Source: Sphingomonadales bacterium (GTDB lineage: Bacteria > Pseudomonadota > Alphaproteobacteria > Sphingomonadales > Sphingomonadaceae). From it: a stretch of DNA of 64,000 nt. Numbering within the stretch: the stretch's first letter is position 1; each line of letters begins with the position of its first letter. The position numbers and the translations under genes are program-made. Under the pieces are notes generated by a model. It was not told the origin of the DNA and made no database searches. It was given only the letters and a program-made list of their open reading frames with translations. The DNA is taken from the NCBI GenBank assembly GCA_017309275.1, contig JAFKLT010000051.1, forward strand, positions 1-64,000, read 5' to 3'. Below are positions 36,673 through 45,758 of this stretch, piece by piece.

Positions 36673-39423
36673 TCAGATTATCAGCAACTCGCGCGCTCTT
36701 GAAATGGCTTGCGACTTGCTGATGACTCCCAGTTTTTCATGGATTTTCTTGCGATGACTTTTGACGGTGCCGTCCGAAATCTGGAGCCGCACCGCAATCT
36801 CCTTGGTCAGATAGCCTTCAGCGATCAAGGCGATGATTTCGGTCTCGCGCGGGCTGAGCGCAAAATTGGGCGTGACGACGGTCGGCCCGCGCCGCGGACG
36901 ACGGCGTAGCAGTGCGTCCCCGGTTTCCAGCTCTCCCGCGCTGCGCAGCACTTCGTTGACGAACGCCGCGATCGCCCTGGGCACATGGCGCCCGTTGCGG
37001 ATCGACCAGTCGAACACCTCGATCAGCGCCAGCCGGTTGGTGATCGCGCGCCGCATCAATCCCGACTGCATTGCAAGCCCCAGGGCGACCAGCATGTGCT
37101 CGACCGCCGCATTGTACCGGCGGAGCGCGAAGGCGGAACGCATCGCCAGCAGACGAAAGGTGAAGCGATGACGCACATCGCTGTCGTCCAGATAATCCTT
37201 GTTGACGCGATCGAGCCAGGCCAGCGCCTCAGCCGGCCGCCCCATCTCCAGCGCAAAGCGCGCCGCCTCCATCAAAGCCTGCGCCTGCAAGCGCAGCTCG
37301 GGCAGGCTGTGGCATTCGGCGCCGACCAAGTGCGCGAAGACCGCATCGTCCAGCCATAGTGCCGCTTCCTTCCACATTTGCGCGCGGACGAGTTCGCGCA
37401 TCCGCGCGATCGCCATCGACTGCGCCAGGCGCGGCAGGTTGCGGCGACGCGCGATCCCCTCGGCAGCGATCAGATACTCGTTGGCGGCGTCATAACCCTG
37501 GCGGATGCCCGCGATCGCGGCGGCGACCGCATGGCCAGTCGCGCACAGCGCCATCCAGCTTCCGACCTGGTTGATCTGCGCCATCGACGCCTCGATCAAC
37601 GCCTGGCTCGCCTCCAGTTCGTTCGCCTCATAATGAAGCTCAGCGCGCAATATCTGCGTCGCCACCACCTCATAGAGACCGAAATCACCCTCCATGCGCG
37701 CCAGTCGCAGGCCGTCCTCGATACACAACACCGCCTTGCCGACCGTGTCCTGTGCCAGCGCGATATTCGCCTGCTGGATGCGCAGGAAGATCGCCACCTT
37801 CGTCGGCCCGATCTGACGCAGTGCATTGAAACCGATGTCGCAGATCGTCGACGCTTCGACGAACCGCGACAATTCGATGTAGGCCATCGACAGGAGCGAG
37901 GCGATGCTGGCCGCGATCACCGGATCCGACCCGAGGTGATCGGCCATCAGCTGCTCGAGCGTCGCGATACGCTCGACATCGACAGGGCGGTCCTCGGTGA
38001 TGTCGACGACGATTTCGATGATCCGGGCAAAGCCGCGCACCATCTCCGCATTGGCGCTACTATCCAGCAGCGTGAAACCCTGGGTCCGGGCACGAAACAG
38101 TTCGAACGCCTGCCGCGCTTCGAACACATGGCCGGTCCGCACCTGAAGATAGACCTGGCTGAGAAAAACCATCGGCAGCTCGCACGCCTGGCTGAAGGCG
38201 GCCGGCTGTTCGGCGTCCATGAAAGGCCCGCGGCCCAGTTCGGCCAACAACCCGCCCGCATCTTCGATGATCCGCGTCGCGAGGTCGCCGTCGGTGAGCC
38301 GGCCGGCGTGGCGCATCGCCTCCATCGGAAAGCCGTTGTCCCGAAACCATAGCGCGGCAAAACGCTGCAACCGATCGAAACGGCGCGCATCGGCGCAACG
38401 CAGCCGCTCGCGCAGATGTTGCCCGAAGGTGGGGTGAAACACGACCCACTGCCGGGCGTCGTCCAGATATTGCAGGAAATGCCCCGCGCGGAGCTGATCC
38501 TCGATCACCTGCCACGAGTTGGTCTGGTCAGGGATGGCTGCGAACGCCTCCGGATTGAAGCGGTTCAGTACGCTCGCATCCATCAGGGCCGCCAGCGTCG
38601 CCTCCGGAATGGCAGAGCAGACGACGTCGTCGTAGTAATGCGCCATAGCGACGGGAATCGGACCCTGCGCACCCTTTTCGAGCAACCGGCGGGTTGCCGC
38701 TCCATCCTGCGCCAGAAAGCGCAGGCCGGCGGCCCAGCCATCGACGATGCGGTTGATCTGGTTCACCTGCGCGCGCGGCCATTCGCCGCCCAGGAGTTCG
38801 CCTGCAGCTTCGTCGGTAAAACGGAAGTTGTCATGGGTGACGCAGTGCACCACGCCGCGCAACCGCGCCTCGTGCAACATGCCGCTCCGTACGGCATGGG
38901 CGGTGATGTAGCAGCCGCTGTCTTCGGGCAGGCCCAGAATGAAGGTTTCGATCAGCGTCCGGGCGGTAGGTCGATGAATCCTTTCAAAACCGTCGATGAA
39001 GATATGCGTGCCGGCCGGAAGGCCCGGCAATTCGGACGGATCGGGTACACGCTGGAACGGCCAGTTCGTCTTTGCCGCCGCTCCGCCAAAGGCGATCGCG
39101 AGCTTTTCGGTCAGCGCATCGCGGTCATTGTCTTCATCGGTCAGCGTGACCCATATGACATTCCTGCCGCGCGCCTCCAGTCGCCGATAATGCTGCAACA
39201 GCGCGGTCGATTTACCGCAGCCAGGGGGCCCAAGCAGCAGGTTGACCGCGTCGGCGTGGTCATCGAGCAGGGCCTGAATCCGTTCGACCTCGACCGCTGA
39301 AGCCTTGAGCCGCGGCGGCCGGAACAGCGCGGAGGAGATGCCATGGTCAGACACCGCGCCACTCCGTCGTTCGGAACCCGAAATGGCCGTCGGCTTGCTC
39401 AACTCTGCCCCTTTCTGCCCCAT
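36673..39423 (-). CDS. MalT-like LuxR-family ATP-dependent regulator
   Basis: The 916-residue regulator has an N-terminal ATPase domain with Walker A G-P-P-G-C-G-K-S-T (65-73), a long helical repeat region (TPR-like, about 350-830), and a C-terminal LuxR helix-turn-helix (L-S-P-R-E-T-E-I-I-A-L-I-A-E-G-Y-L-T-K-E-I-A...V-K-S-H-R-K-K-I-H-E-K-L). This is the MalT/large-LuxR class, which binds an inducer and ATP, oligomerises and activates promoters with short G-rich boxes. It follows the DJ-1 gene by 61 nt and probably shares its promoter, so the motif at 40255 would give autoregulation. Confidence 0.88.
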   Translation of the reverse strand: MGQKGAELSKPTAISGSERRSGAVSDHGISSALFRPPRLKASAVEVERIQALLDDHADAVNLLLGPPGCGKSTALLQHYRRLEARGRNVIWVTLTDEDNDRDALTEKLAIAFGGAAAKTNWPFQRVPDPSELPGLPAGTHIFIDGFERIHRPTARTLIETFILGLPEDSGCYITAHAVRSGMLHEARLRGVVHCVTHDNFRFTDEAAGELLGGEWPRAQVNQINRIVDGWAAGLRFLAQDGAATRRLLEKGAQGPIPVAMAHYYDDVVCSAIPEATLAALMDASVLNRFNPEAFAAIPDQTNSWQVIEDQLRAGHFLQYLDDARQWVVFHPTFGQHLRERLRCADARRFDRLQRFAALWFRDNGFPMEAMRHAGRLTDGDLATRIIEDAGGLLAELGRGPFMDAEQPAAFSQACELPMVFLSQVYLQVRTGHVFEARQAFELFRARTQGFTLLDSSANAEMVRGFARIIEIVVDITEDRPVDVERIATLEQLMADHLGSDPVIAASIASLLSMAYIELSRFVEASTICDIGFNALRQIGPTKVAIFLRIQQANIALAQDTVGKAVLCIEDGLRLARMEGDFGLYEVVATQILRAELHYEANELEASQALIEASMAQINQVGSWMALCATGHAVAAAIAGIRQGYDAANEYLIAAEGIARRRNLPRLAQSMAIARMRELVRAQMWKEAALWLDDAVFAHLVGAECHSLPELRLQAQALMEAARFALEMGRPAEALAWLDRVNKDYLDDSDVRHRFTFRLLAMRSAFALRRYNAAVEHMLVALGLAMQSGLMRRAITNRLALIEVFDWSIRNGRHVPRAIAAFVNEVLRSAGELETGDALLRRRPRRGPTVVTPNFALSPRETEIIALIAEGYLTKEIAVRLQISDGTVKSHRKKIHEKLGVISKSQAISRARELLII

Positions 39424-39484
39424 CAGCGCCCCGCCGCACCTTGGCCGCCGGAACTATGTCACGCCTTCCGCCGGGCGCCAAGCA

Positions 39485-40192
39485 TCAGGCCGGCGCATCA
39501 GCCCTCGCGCTGAGCCGTTCGGCCACGACCCGTGCCACGAAGGGCGCGGATGCGGGATTCTGCCCCGTCACCAGATTGCCGTCGACCGCAACGTAGGCCC
39601 CAAAGGGTTCCGCCGCACAGCCGTAACGGCCGCCGAGTTCGACCAGTCGGCTTTCCGGCAAAACGGGGACGACCTTGTCGAAGGTTGTCAGCTCCTCTTC
39701 CTTGTTGCTGACCGCGGTAACCTCACGGCCTGCAACGAGCGGTTGCCCGTCGAGGGTCTGTGCGGTGGTCAACCCGAGAACGCCGTGACACACGCCTGAG
39801 ACGATACCGCCCGCGCGGTCGACACCTTCCGCAAGGCGGCGCACATCGGCATCCACGGGAAAATCCCAGGCCGCGCCGGCTCCGCCGACGAAATAGATCG
39901 CATCGAAGCCATCAGGCGAAACATCGGCGAGGCGCGCGGTCGTCGCCAAGGCGCCACTCGCCTTTGCGTCCGCCTGAAAACGCCGCCCGGCGTCGGTCAG
40001 CCAGGGATCGTCGAGGCTGGCCGGATCCAGCGGCGCGGCGCCGCCGCGAACCGAAGCAAGCGCGACGTCATATCCCGCATCGACCAGCACATAATAAGCG
40101 GCGGCCAGTTCCTCGAGCCACGTGCCCGTCTTTTGCCCGGTGTCGCCAAGCTGAGCGTGCGAGGTCAGAACGAACAAAACGGAATCAGACAT
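39485..40192 (-). CDS. DJ-1/PfpI-family protein (Hsp31-like)
   Basis: The 235-residue protein belongs to the type 1 glutamine amidotransferase-like class. The nucleophile elbow is G-V-C135-H136-G with the preceding G-G-x-G motif (Y-F-V-G-G-A-G-A-A-W-D). It begins V-L-F-V-L-T-S-H and has the Hsp31-type T-W-L-E-E-L-A-A-A-Y. Relatives are glyoxalases, deglycases or chaperones, so a role in detoxifying a reactive aldehyde is possible. It opens the unit that contains the MalT-like regulator. Confidence 0.82.
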   Translation of the reverse strand: MSDSVLFVLTSHAQLGDTGQKTGTWLEELAAAYYVLVDAGYDVALASVRGGAAPLDPASLDDPWLTDAGRRFQADAKASGALATTARLADVSPDGFDAIYFVGGAGAAWDFPVDADVRRLAEGVDRAGGIVSGVCHGVLGLTTAQTLDGQPLVAGREVTAVSNKEEELTTFDKVVPVLPESRLVELGGRYGCAAEPFGAYVAVDGNLVTGQNPASAPFVARVVAERLSARADAPA

Positions 40193-40254
40193 GCAAATAT
40201 CCCCTAATCAACGAGCCGCCACGACCCTGGACCATCGGCCAGGTGCTGGCAGCT

Positions 40255-40269
40255 CAACCAAAGGGGGGA
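40255..40269. promoter_or_regulatory. CCAAA-GGGGGG motif, site 3
   Basis: CAACCAAAGGGGGGA lies 63 nt upstream of the DJ-1/LuxR unit, identical to 31239-31253. The following TAAGGG makes it GGGGGATAAGGG, near the GGGGA(T/G)GAGG box described for MalT. Confidence 0.62.
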
Positions 40270-40472
40270 TAAGGGTACCGCCCGGCAGGGGCGCCCGACA
40301 TCGTCAGACTGGCGTCAGACGGGCGCGGATATAGTCGCTCCAGTTGCCCGGCCCGTACCGCTCCCAATCTTTACGGATATCGCCGCGGCGGCAATGATGG
40401 CGGGTGCGCGAGGCGCATTCCCCCCGCGCAGACGCGCCCGCCGTCCTTTTTGGCCTTGCTCCTGCCGGCCGC

Positions 40473-41087
40473 CTAACGGCCGATGCCGACCGGCGTTTCG
40501 TCCAGTCTTCCGACGGCGTAGACGTCGTTCCCGACCTTGCGCAGCAAACCGCGCTTGCACATGTTCGCAACCAGTTTTCGCGTCCCGCCGATCCGGTGCA
40601 GTTCCTTGATCCAGACGCGGCCATGCTCGTTTACATACCGAACCAGCTGTTCCTGACGGGACGGCGTTTGCGGTGCCGCGCCCTCAACCTCGCCCGCCAG
40701 CGCCCGAAACGCATCGGTGTCCGCCCCCGGCTTTTTCGGCGAGAGCCGGACGACGTTGCGATAATCGAGGCGGTAGCCCGCCGCATCCAGCAACCCGGCG
40801 CATCGTGCAAAAAGGTCATCGCAAAAGGGCGAAAGCTCGAAATGCAGCCCGGGCTGCAACCGCTGATGCAGCGTCAGCCGCGCGAGGAGCCATCCCTCAT
40901 CGCTCGTCAGGAAAGGGGCCGCGCAATCCTTGACCAGCAGCCCGGAGGAGCGCGCCGCGTCGGCCACGTCATGGAATGCGCGCTCCAGAGGCGCGGCCTC
41001 GGCACGGCGATTACACCCGCGCAGCAGGTTGACGGCCAGCCTTTCGCCGACCGCCAGCCTCGCCACACTGGTGAGCCGTGCCGACAA
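40473..41087 (-). CDS. Uncharacterised protein downstream of siderophore receptor
   Basis: The 204-residue protein starts at TTG 41087, 3 nt after the receptor stop, so it is probably co-translated. It has no signal peptide or membrane segment. The first half contains L-E-R-A-F-H-D-V-A-D-A-A-R and L-L-A-R-L-T-L-H-Q-R. The second half looks like a small winged-helix (R-Q-E-Q-L-V-R-Y-V-N-E-H-G-R-V-W-I-K-E-L-H-R-I-G-G-T-R-K-L-V-A-N-M-C-K-R-G-L-L). It may be a regulator or an intracellular helper of iron release. Not recognised. Confidence 0.65.
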   Translation of the reverse strand: MSARLTSVARLAVGERLAVNLLRGCNRRAEAAPLERAFHDVADAARSSGLLVKDCAAPFLTSDEGWLLARLTLHQRLQPGLHFELSPFCDDLFARCAGLLDAAGYRLDYRNVVRLSPKKPGADTDAFRALAGEVEGAAPQTPSRQEQLVRYVNEHGRVWIKELHRIGGTRKLVANMCKRGLLRKVGNDVYAVGRLDETPVGIGR

Positions 41088-41090
41088 GCG

Positions 41091-43322
41091 TCAGAACTTC
41101 ACGTTCAGCCCGACCTTGGCAGCGGTCGGCGACCCAGGGGTGATGTTCGTGTTGCTATGCGCGTAGAGGAAATAGCGCTCACCAAAGAGGTTTTCCACGT
41201 TGAGCTGCAGGCCCACATTCTCGCTGATGTCGAAATAGACCGCGGCATCGACGCGGGTATAGCCCGGCATCGAGACCAGATTGTCGGTCGCGGCAAAGCG
41301 CTTGCCCTGATGGGTCACACCCACAGCAAGGCCAAGCTGGTCGATCGGGTCGAAGCGCGTCCACAGTGACGCGCTGTGCTTCGGCATGTTGGGCAGGATG
41401 TTGCCGGCCTTCACCGTGCCGGAGACATTGTCGAGGAAGGTGCCGTCCGAATAGGTGTAGGCACCGACGACGCTGAGCTGATCGGTGATCTCGCCCGCCA
41501 CGCTGAGTTCGACGCCCTTCGTGCGCTGCCGACCGATCGGTACGGTCGGCGACGACGGATTGTTCGGGTCGCTGAGCGCGAGGACATTGTCGCGGTCGAG
41601 CTGGAAGACCGCTGCCGACAGGTTGAAGCCGGGCAGCACGTCCCATTTGAAGCCCAGTTCGTAATTCTGGTACTTTTCGGGCGCGAGGCTCTGATTGCTG
41701 AGCGACAGACCGGTCAACTGGTCACCGCCGCGCGGCAGATAGGTGCGTGAATAGGCGGCGTAGATCGATGCATTTTCGGCCGGCTTGAAGATCAGGCCCG
41801 CGCGCGGCGACCAGAGCTTGTCGGAGACGTCGAAATCACGCTGCTGGCCGACGGGGAAGCCGACGGTGCGGAGATCGCTGACCTTGGTCTTGAAGCTCTC
41901 GTAACGGACGCCGAGGATGACGTCGAACATCGGCGAGATCGCGATCTGGTCCTGGATATAGCCCGCAAAGACTTCGGCAGTACCTTCGTTCGCGCCGCTG
42001 CTGGCAACCGCGCGCCACAGCAGGTCGGGACGGCTGACCGTCGGGTTGGCCACGGTCGCGAAGATCGTCTGGACGCCGGTCGGCGCGGCGGTGGTCGGGA
42101 AGAAGCCTTCGAGACGGATATTGTCGGTCTTCTGATGCCCATATTCGAAGCCGACGAGCAGCGTGTGTTCGATCGCGCCTGTGTTGAAGGTCGCGTTGAG
42201 ATCGGTCTGGTTGATGAAATTCTTGCGGTAGGTGCGCTGATTATAGGCCTGTATCTGAACAATCGTGCCCGGCGCATAGGTGCCGGCGGGCAGCCCGACC
42301 GGATTGACCTGCGCGGTGGTGTTCACCGTGCCGGGAAAGACATTCTGATAGAATTTGTCATAGTCGGCATAGCGCGTGCGGTTGCGGACGGTCACGCTGT
42401 CACTGAACCGATGCTCGATGAAGAGCGTTGCGGCGTCGGTGTTCGTCCAGGTCGGGCTCTGCTTCGGATCGCCGAAGAAGCGGCCGCGCGGCGTGACGAG
42501 CGGAGCTCCGAGATAGGTCGAGATGCCGCGGTCGGCGATGCGATCGTCCTCGAAATGCTCGTAGCCAAGGGTTAGCGTCGTATCGGGGCCGAGGTTGATC
42601 GTCGCGGTCGGATTGAAACCCCAGCGGTTGTAGTTGACGCCGTCGCGATAGCTGTCGCTGTCCTGATAGACGCCGGTGAGGCGCACCGAGGCGCCGCTGC
42701 CGATCGGCGTGCCCAAGTCGAACTGGCCGCGGACATGGTCGTGGCTGCCACCTTCGATGCGGAACGAACGGATCGTCTCGCCATTTGCCACCTTGGTCAC
42801 GCGGTTGACGATGCCGCCGACGCCGCCGCGACCAAAGATCATCGCATTGGGGCCCTTGAAGATTTCGAGCCGTTCGATGTTGTAGAGGTCGCGATAGGTC
42901 TGAACGTCGTCGCGCACGCCATCGACGAAGAAATCGCCCGTGGTCGAGTTGCCGCGGAAGACGAGCGTTTCGCGATTACCCTCGCCCTGCGCAGAGAAGA
43001 CCCCGGGGACATAGCGGATTGCATCGCCAATGCTGCCGGCCGCCTGATCCTCGATCTGCTTGACCGAAACGACGTTGACCGTCTGCGGCACGTCGATCAG
43101 CGGCGTGTCGGTACGGGTCGCGCCGATGCTGCGGCTGACCTTGTACGAGACCTCGGACTCATTGTCGTCGATCGCGGTGTCGGTGACGGTGACCCCGCCC
43201 AGCTTGCCGCCCTCCTCGGTCGATTGGGCATGAGCAGTCCCGCCAAGCGTGCAGGCCATGATGGCGCTGGTCGCGAGCAGAGTCATGCGGGCCTTGGAAG
43301 TCGACGATCGGATCTGAAGCAC
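41091..43322 (-). CDS. TonB-dependent siderophore receptor (Fiu-like)
   Basis: The 743-residue receptor has a signal peptide (about 1-32), and the siderophore-receptor plug pattern: T-P-L-I-D-V-P-Q-T-V-N-V-V, G-D-A-I-R-Y-V-P-G-V, F-R-G-N-S-T-T-G-D-F-F-V-D-G-V-R-D-D-V-Q-T-Y-R-D-L and K-G-P-N-A-M-I-F-G-R-G-G-V-G-G. This is the catecholate/monomeric type (Fiu, FcuA). It ends in Phe. A Fur-like box lies 31 nt upstream. A two-component system is divergent. Confidence 0.92.
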   Translation of the reverse strand: MLQIRSSTSKARMTLLATSAIMACTLGGTAHAQSTEEGGKLGGVTVTDTAIDDNESEVSYKVSRSIGATRTDTPLIDVPQTVNVVSVKQIEDQAAGSIGDAIRYVPGVFSAQGEGNRETLVFRGNSTTGDFFVDGVRDDVQTYRDLYNIERLEIFKGPNAMIFGRGGVGGIVNRVTKVANGETIRSFRIEGGSHDHVRGQFDLGTPIGSGASVRLTGVYQDSDSYRDGVNYNRWGFNPTATINLGPDTTLTLGYEHFEDDRIADRGISTYLGAPLVTPRGRFFGDPKQSPTWTNTDAATLFIEHRFSDSVTVRNRTRYADYDKFYQNVFPGTVNTTAQVNPVGLPAGTYAPGTIVQIQAYNQRTYRKNFINQTDLNATFNTGAIEHTLLVGFEYGHQKTDNIRLEGFFPTTAAPTGVQTIFATVANPTVSRPDLLWRAVASSGANEGTAEVFAGYIQDQIAISPMFDVILGVRYESFKTKVSDLRTVGFPVGQQRDFDVSDKLWSPRAGLIFKPAENASIYAAYSRTYLPRGGDQLTGLSLSNQSLAPEKYQNYELGFKWDVLPGFNLSAAVFQLDRDNVLALSDPNNPSSPTVPIGRQRTKGVELSVAGEITDQLSVVGAYTYSDGTFLDNVSGTVKAGNILPNMPKHSASLWTRFDPIDQLGLAVGVTHQGKRFAATDNLVSMPGYTRVDAAVYFDISENVGLQLNVENLFGERYFLYAHSNTNITPGSPTAAKVGLNVKF

Positions 43323-43353
43323 TAGAACCCCCTGGAATTGGATTGACAGCTAA

Positions 43354-43368
43354 TGCGAAACATTCGCA
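43354..43368. promoter_or_regulatory. Fur-like box
   Basis: TGCGAAACATTCGCA is a 7-1-7 inverted repeat with 6 of 7 pairs matched, the alphaproteobacterial form of the Fur box (TGCGAAT-N-ATTCGCA). It lies between the receptor (minus) and the response regulator (plus) and indicates iron control of the receptor. Confidence 0.75.
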
Positions 43369-43501
43369 CTTGAGCGGCCCGTTAGCGGCGGGCATGATCA
43401 ATCCCAAGGCTCCAATCGAAAGGTTGGGGAAACTTATGAAAATCCCAATGCTACCCCAATGTTCTGACGGCTAGCAGCGGGAGAATGACGAAGGGACGAA
43501 G

Positions 43502-44182
43502 ATGAATATCCTGGTTCTCGAGGATGACCGGGCGCTTTCCGACTATATTGCGGAAGGCCTTGGCGAACTCGGCCATCATGTGGAGCGTGTCGAGCATGGC
43601 CAGGATGCGCTTGCGTCCCTGCTGCGGTCGCCGTTCGACGTTGCGGTGCTCGACCGGATGGTCCCTGGGATCGACGGCCTGGGCGTTGCACGCGAAGCAC
43701 GCCGCGCCGGCTGCCATACGCCGATCCTGATGCTGACCGCGCTTGCGGGAATCGAGGATCGGGTCGAAGGGCTGGAAGGTGGCGCCGACGACTATCTCGT
43801 GAAGCCCTTCGCCTTTTCAGAGTTTGCCGCCCGCCTGATCGCCCTGTCGCGGCGGGGGCCGCAGCATGTGCCGCAGGGCCAACTCGTCGTCGGCGATATC
43901 GAGATGAATGTTCTGCGCCGCACGGTAAAGCGAGGGGGACGCGCGATCGATCTGCAGCCGCGCGAATTCAGCCTGCTCGAACAGCTGATGCGAAACCCCG
44001 ACCGGGTGATGACGCGCACGCTGCTGCTCGACCGCATATGGAACCTTGGCTTCGACCCGCAGACCAATATCGTCGAGACCCACATGAGTCGGCTGCGAAC
44101 CAAGCTCAACCTGGGCTTCGATACGAACGCGATCCGTACCGTTCGCGGTTCGGGCTATATTCTGACCAGCGCGGATGGCTGA
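43502..44182 (+). CDS. OmpR-family response regulator
   Basis: The 226-residue regulator has a receiver domain with acidic pocket E7-D8-D9, phospho-acceptor Asp51 (V-L-D-R-M-V-P-G) and L-V-K-P-F. Its C-terminal winged helix has N-I-V-E-T-H-M-S-R-L-R-T-K-L and R-T-V-R-G-S-G-Y-I-L. The ATG at 43502 follows GGGACGAAG. It overlaps the kinase by 8 nt. Targets are unknown; the divergent receptor and the gene cluster downstream are candidates. Confidence 0.9.
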   Translation: MNILVLEDDRALSDYIAEGLGELGHHVERVEHGQDALASLLRSPFDVAVLDRMVPGIDGLGVAREARRAGCHTPILMLTALAGIEDRVEGLEGGADDYLVKPFAFSEFAARLIALSRRGPQHVPQGQLVVGDIEMNVLRRTVKRGGRAIDLQPREFSLLEQLMRNPDRVMTRTLLLDRIWNLGFDPQTNIVETHMSRLRTKLNLGFDTNAIRTVRGSGYILTSADG

Positions 44183-45587
44183 AGCCGGACGACACCTTCG
44201 CCTTGCCCCACGATCGATCCGCGGGCTGACGCTGGCGGTAGCCGCAGCGACCGCGATCGTCACCGCGGCGCTCGGCGGCCTCACCTATCATGTCGTGCAC
44301 GAGGAGATCGAACGGCAGATCGATCATCGCATCAAGATCGAGACGCGCGCGCTCATCGAATATGAACGCGCGCACGGTTTCGACGCGCTGCTTACCGCGA
44401 TCCGCATTCGCGAGGAAACAGGCACCCAGGAGATGCGAAGCATCCCAGACGGCAACGGCGCGGATTCAGGACATACGCTCGGCTATATGGTCTTCGACGC
44501 CGCGGGTGCTCGGCGTGGCGGAGAGCTCGACGCGACGCAGCCCCCCCTCGGCTGGAGCGAGTTCGTGCATTTCGCCCGTCCCGACGGCTCGCGCGGTATC
44601 GCCCAGGCGGTCAACTCCCCGCTTCCTGACGGCGGGCGCTTGGTGGTTGCCGTCGATCGGCTTATCGTCGACCAGATGGACGCAAGGCTGTTCCGTCTGT
44701 TCGGCGGTGCCTTCGGCGCTCTGCTTCTGTTCAACGTTGGCGCGACCCTGGCCTTTGGTCGCCTGATCCGCCGACGTTTCGAACAGATGGGATCAACCGC
44801 CGCATCCATCATGGCAGGCGACATGACCCAGCGCATGCGCATCGGTCGCGACGATAGCGAACTCGACGAGCTGGCCACGGTACTCAACGCCATGCTCGAC
44901 CGGATTGCTGCGCTGGTCACGAACCTGCGCGACGTATCGAGCGGGCTGGCGCATGATCTTCGCACGCCATTGGCCCGGATGCGCGCCAGCCTCGACCGCG
45001 CCGAACGGATCGCAACAACGCCGGAGCAGGTTCGCGAACTGGAATCGGCGACATCCGAGCTCGACGCCCTGCTCAATCTTTTTGCAGGAATACTCGCGGT
45101 TGCGGAGGTCGATGCACGGGGGATCCGGAACAGATTCAAGGTGGTCGACCTGGCCGCCGCGATCGATGAAATCGTCGAGGTCCATCGGGCGGCCTTCGAT
45201 GACCGGGGCATTGCGCTCAACCTGCATGTGGCGCCCAGCGAGGTCATGGGGGACAAGGCTCTGTTACAGCGAGCGGTCGGAAATCTGCTGGACAATGTTC
45301 TGGTCCACGGGGGTCGCGCCACCGCCGTCTCGGTCATCGTTGGAGCGGACGACAAGGAGCACTGGATCGAAGTCGCGGACAACGGGATCGGCATTCCGCC
45401 GGAAGAAGGAAAACGAATATTCGAACGCCTCGTGCGGCTTGATCAAAGCAGGTCCAAGCCGGGGCATGGACTTGGGCTGAGCATGGTCATGGCCATAGCC
45501 GAAGCGCATGGCGGCAGGGTCATGGCGCGCCCATCGCCAACCGGCCTAGCCATCAGAATTCACCTACCCTCGATGCATACCGGCTGA
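44175..45587 (+). CDS. Sensor histidine kinase
   Basis: The 470-residue kinase has transmembrane segments at about 18-38 and 170-190 around a periplasmic domain of about 130 residues. A HAMP region follows. The phospho-acceptor is in G-L-A-H-D-L-R-T-P-L-A-R-M, the N box is G-N-L-L-D-N-V-L-V-H, G1 is V-A-D-N-G-I-G-I and G2 is G-H-G-L-G-L-S. It pairs with the overlapping response regulator. Confidence 0.9.
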   Translation: MAEAGRHLRLAPRSIRGLTLAVAAATAIVTAALGGLTYHVVHEEIERQIDHRIKIETRALIEYERAHGFDALLTAIRIREETGTQEMRSIPDGNGADSGHTLGYMVFDAAGARRGGELDATQPPLGWSEFVHFARPDGSRGIAQAVNSPLPDGGRLVVAVDRLIVDQMDARLFRLFGGAFGALLLFNVGATLAFGRLIRRRFEQMGSTAASIMAGDMTQRMRIGRDDSELDELATVLNAMLDRIAALVTNLRDVSSGLAHDLRTPLARMRASLDRAERIATTPEQVRELESATSELDALLNLFAGILAVAEVDARGIRNRFKVVDLAAAIDEIVEVHRAAFDDRGIALNLHVAPSEVMGDKALLQRAVGNLLDNVLVHGGRATAVSVIVGADDKEHWIEVADNGIGIPPEEGKRIFERLVRLDQSRSKPGHGLGLSMVMAIAEAHGGRVMARPSPTGLAIRIHLPSMHTG

Positions 45588-45622
45588 CGCGCCGCCGCTG
45601 CATATCGTCATAATTTCCCTTC

Positions 45623-45655
45623 GCTGACAGGCCGATGACAGCATTGCCTGTCAGC
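45623..45655. promoter_or_regulatory. TGACAG direct repeats inside 9-bp inverted repeat
   Basis: TGACAG at 45625-45630 and 45636-45641 are spaced 11 nt apart. The whole element is also an inverted repeat, GCTGACAGG (45623-45631) with CCTGTCAGC (45647-45655), loop 15 nt. It lies 104 nt before the lipoprotein gene. OmpR/PhoP-type regulators bind such 11-bp direct repeats. A terminator for the kinase gene is less likely because no T-run follows. Confidence 0.6.
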
Positions 45656-45758
45656 GTGACCCCACGCGCACCGTCCGCATGACCGGCCGCTGCGACGTCG
45701 CCCGCGCCGCCATACGGAGCGACGCGGGGTCATAGATCTGGGATTAGAGGAGTATTGC

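Noticed and set aside
40304..40472. Coding-like tail ending WERYGPGNWSDYIRARLTPV on the minus strand
   Set aside because: The last ~30 residues look protein-like, but no start codon with a ribosome site is found, and the frame upstream is a shadow of the 204-residue gene. Perhaps a gene remnant.
45623..45655. Reading the 9-bp inverted repeat as a terminator of the kinase gene
   Set aside because: No T-run follows, the loop is long, and the arms are part of TGACAG repeats shared with other promoters in the cluster.
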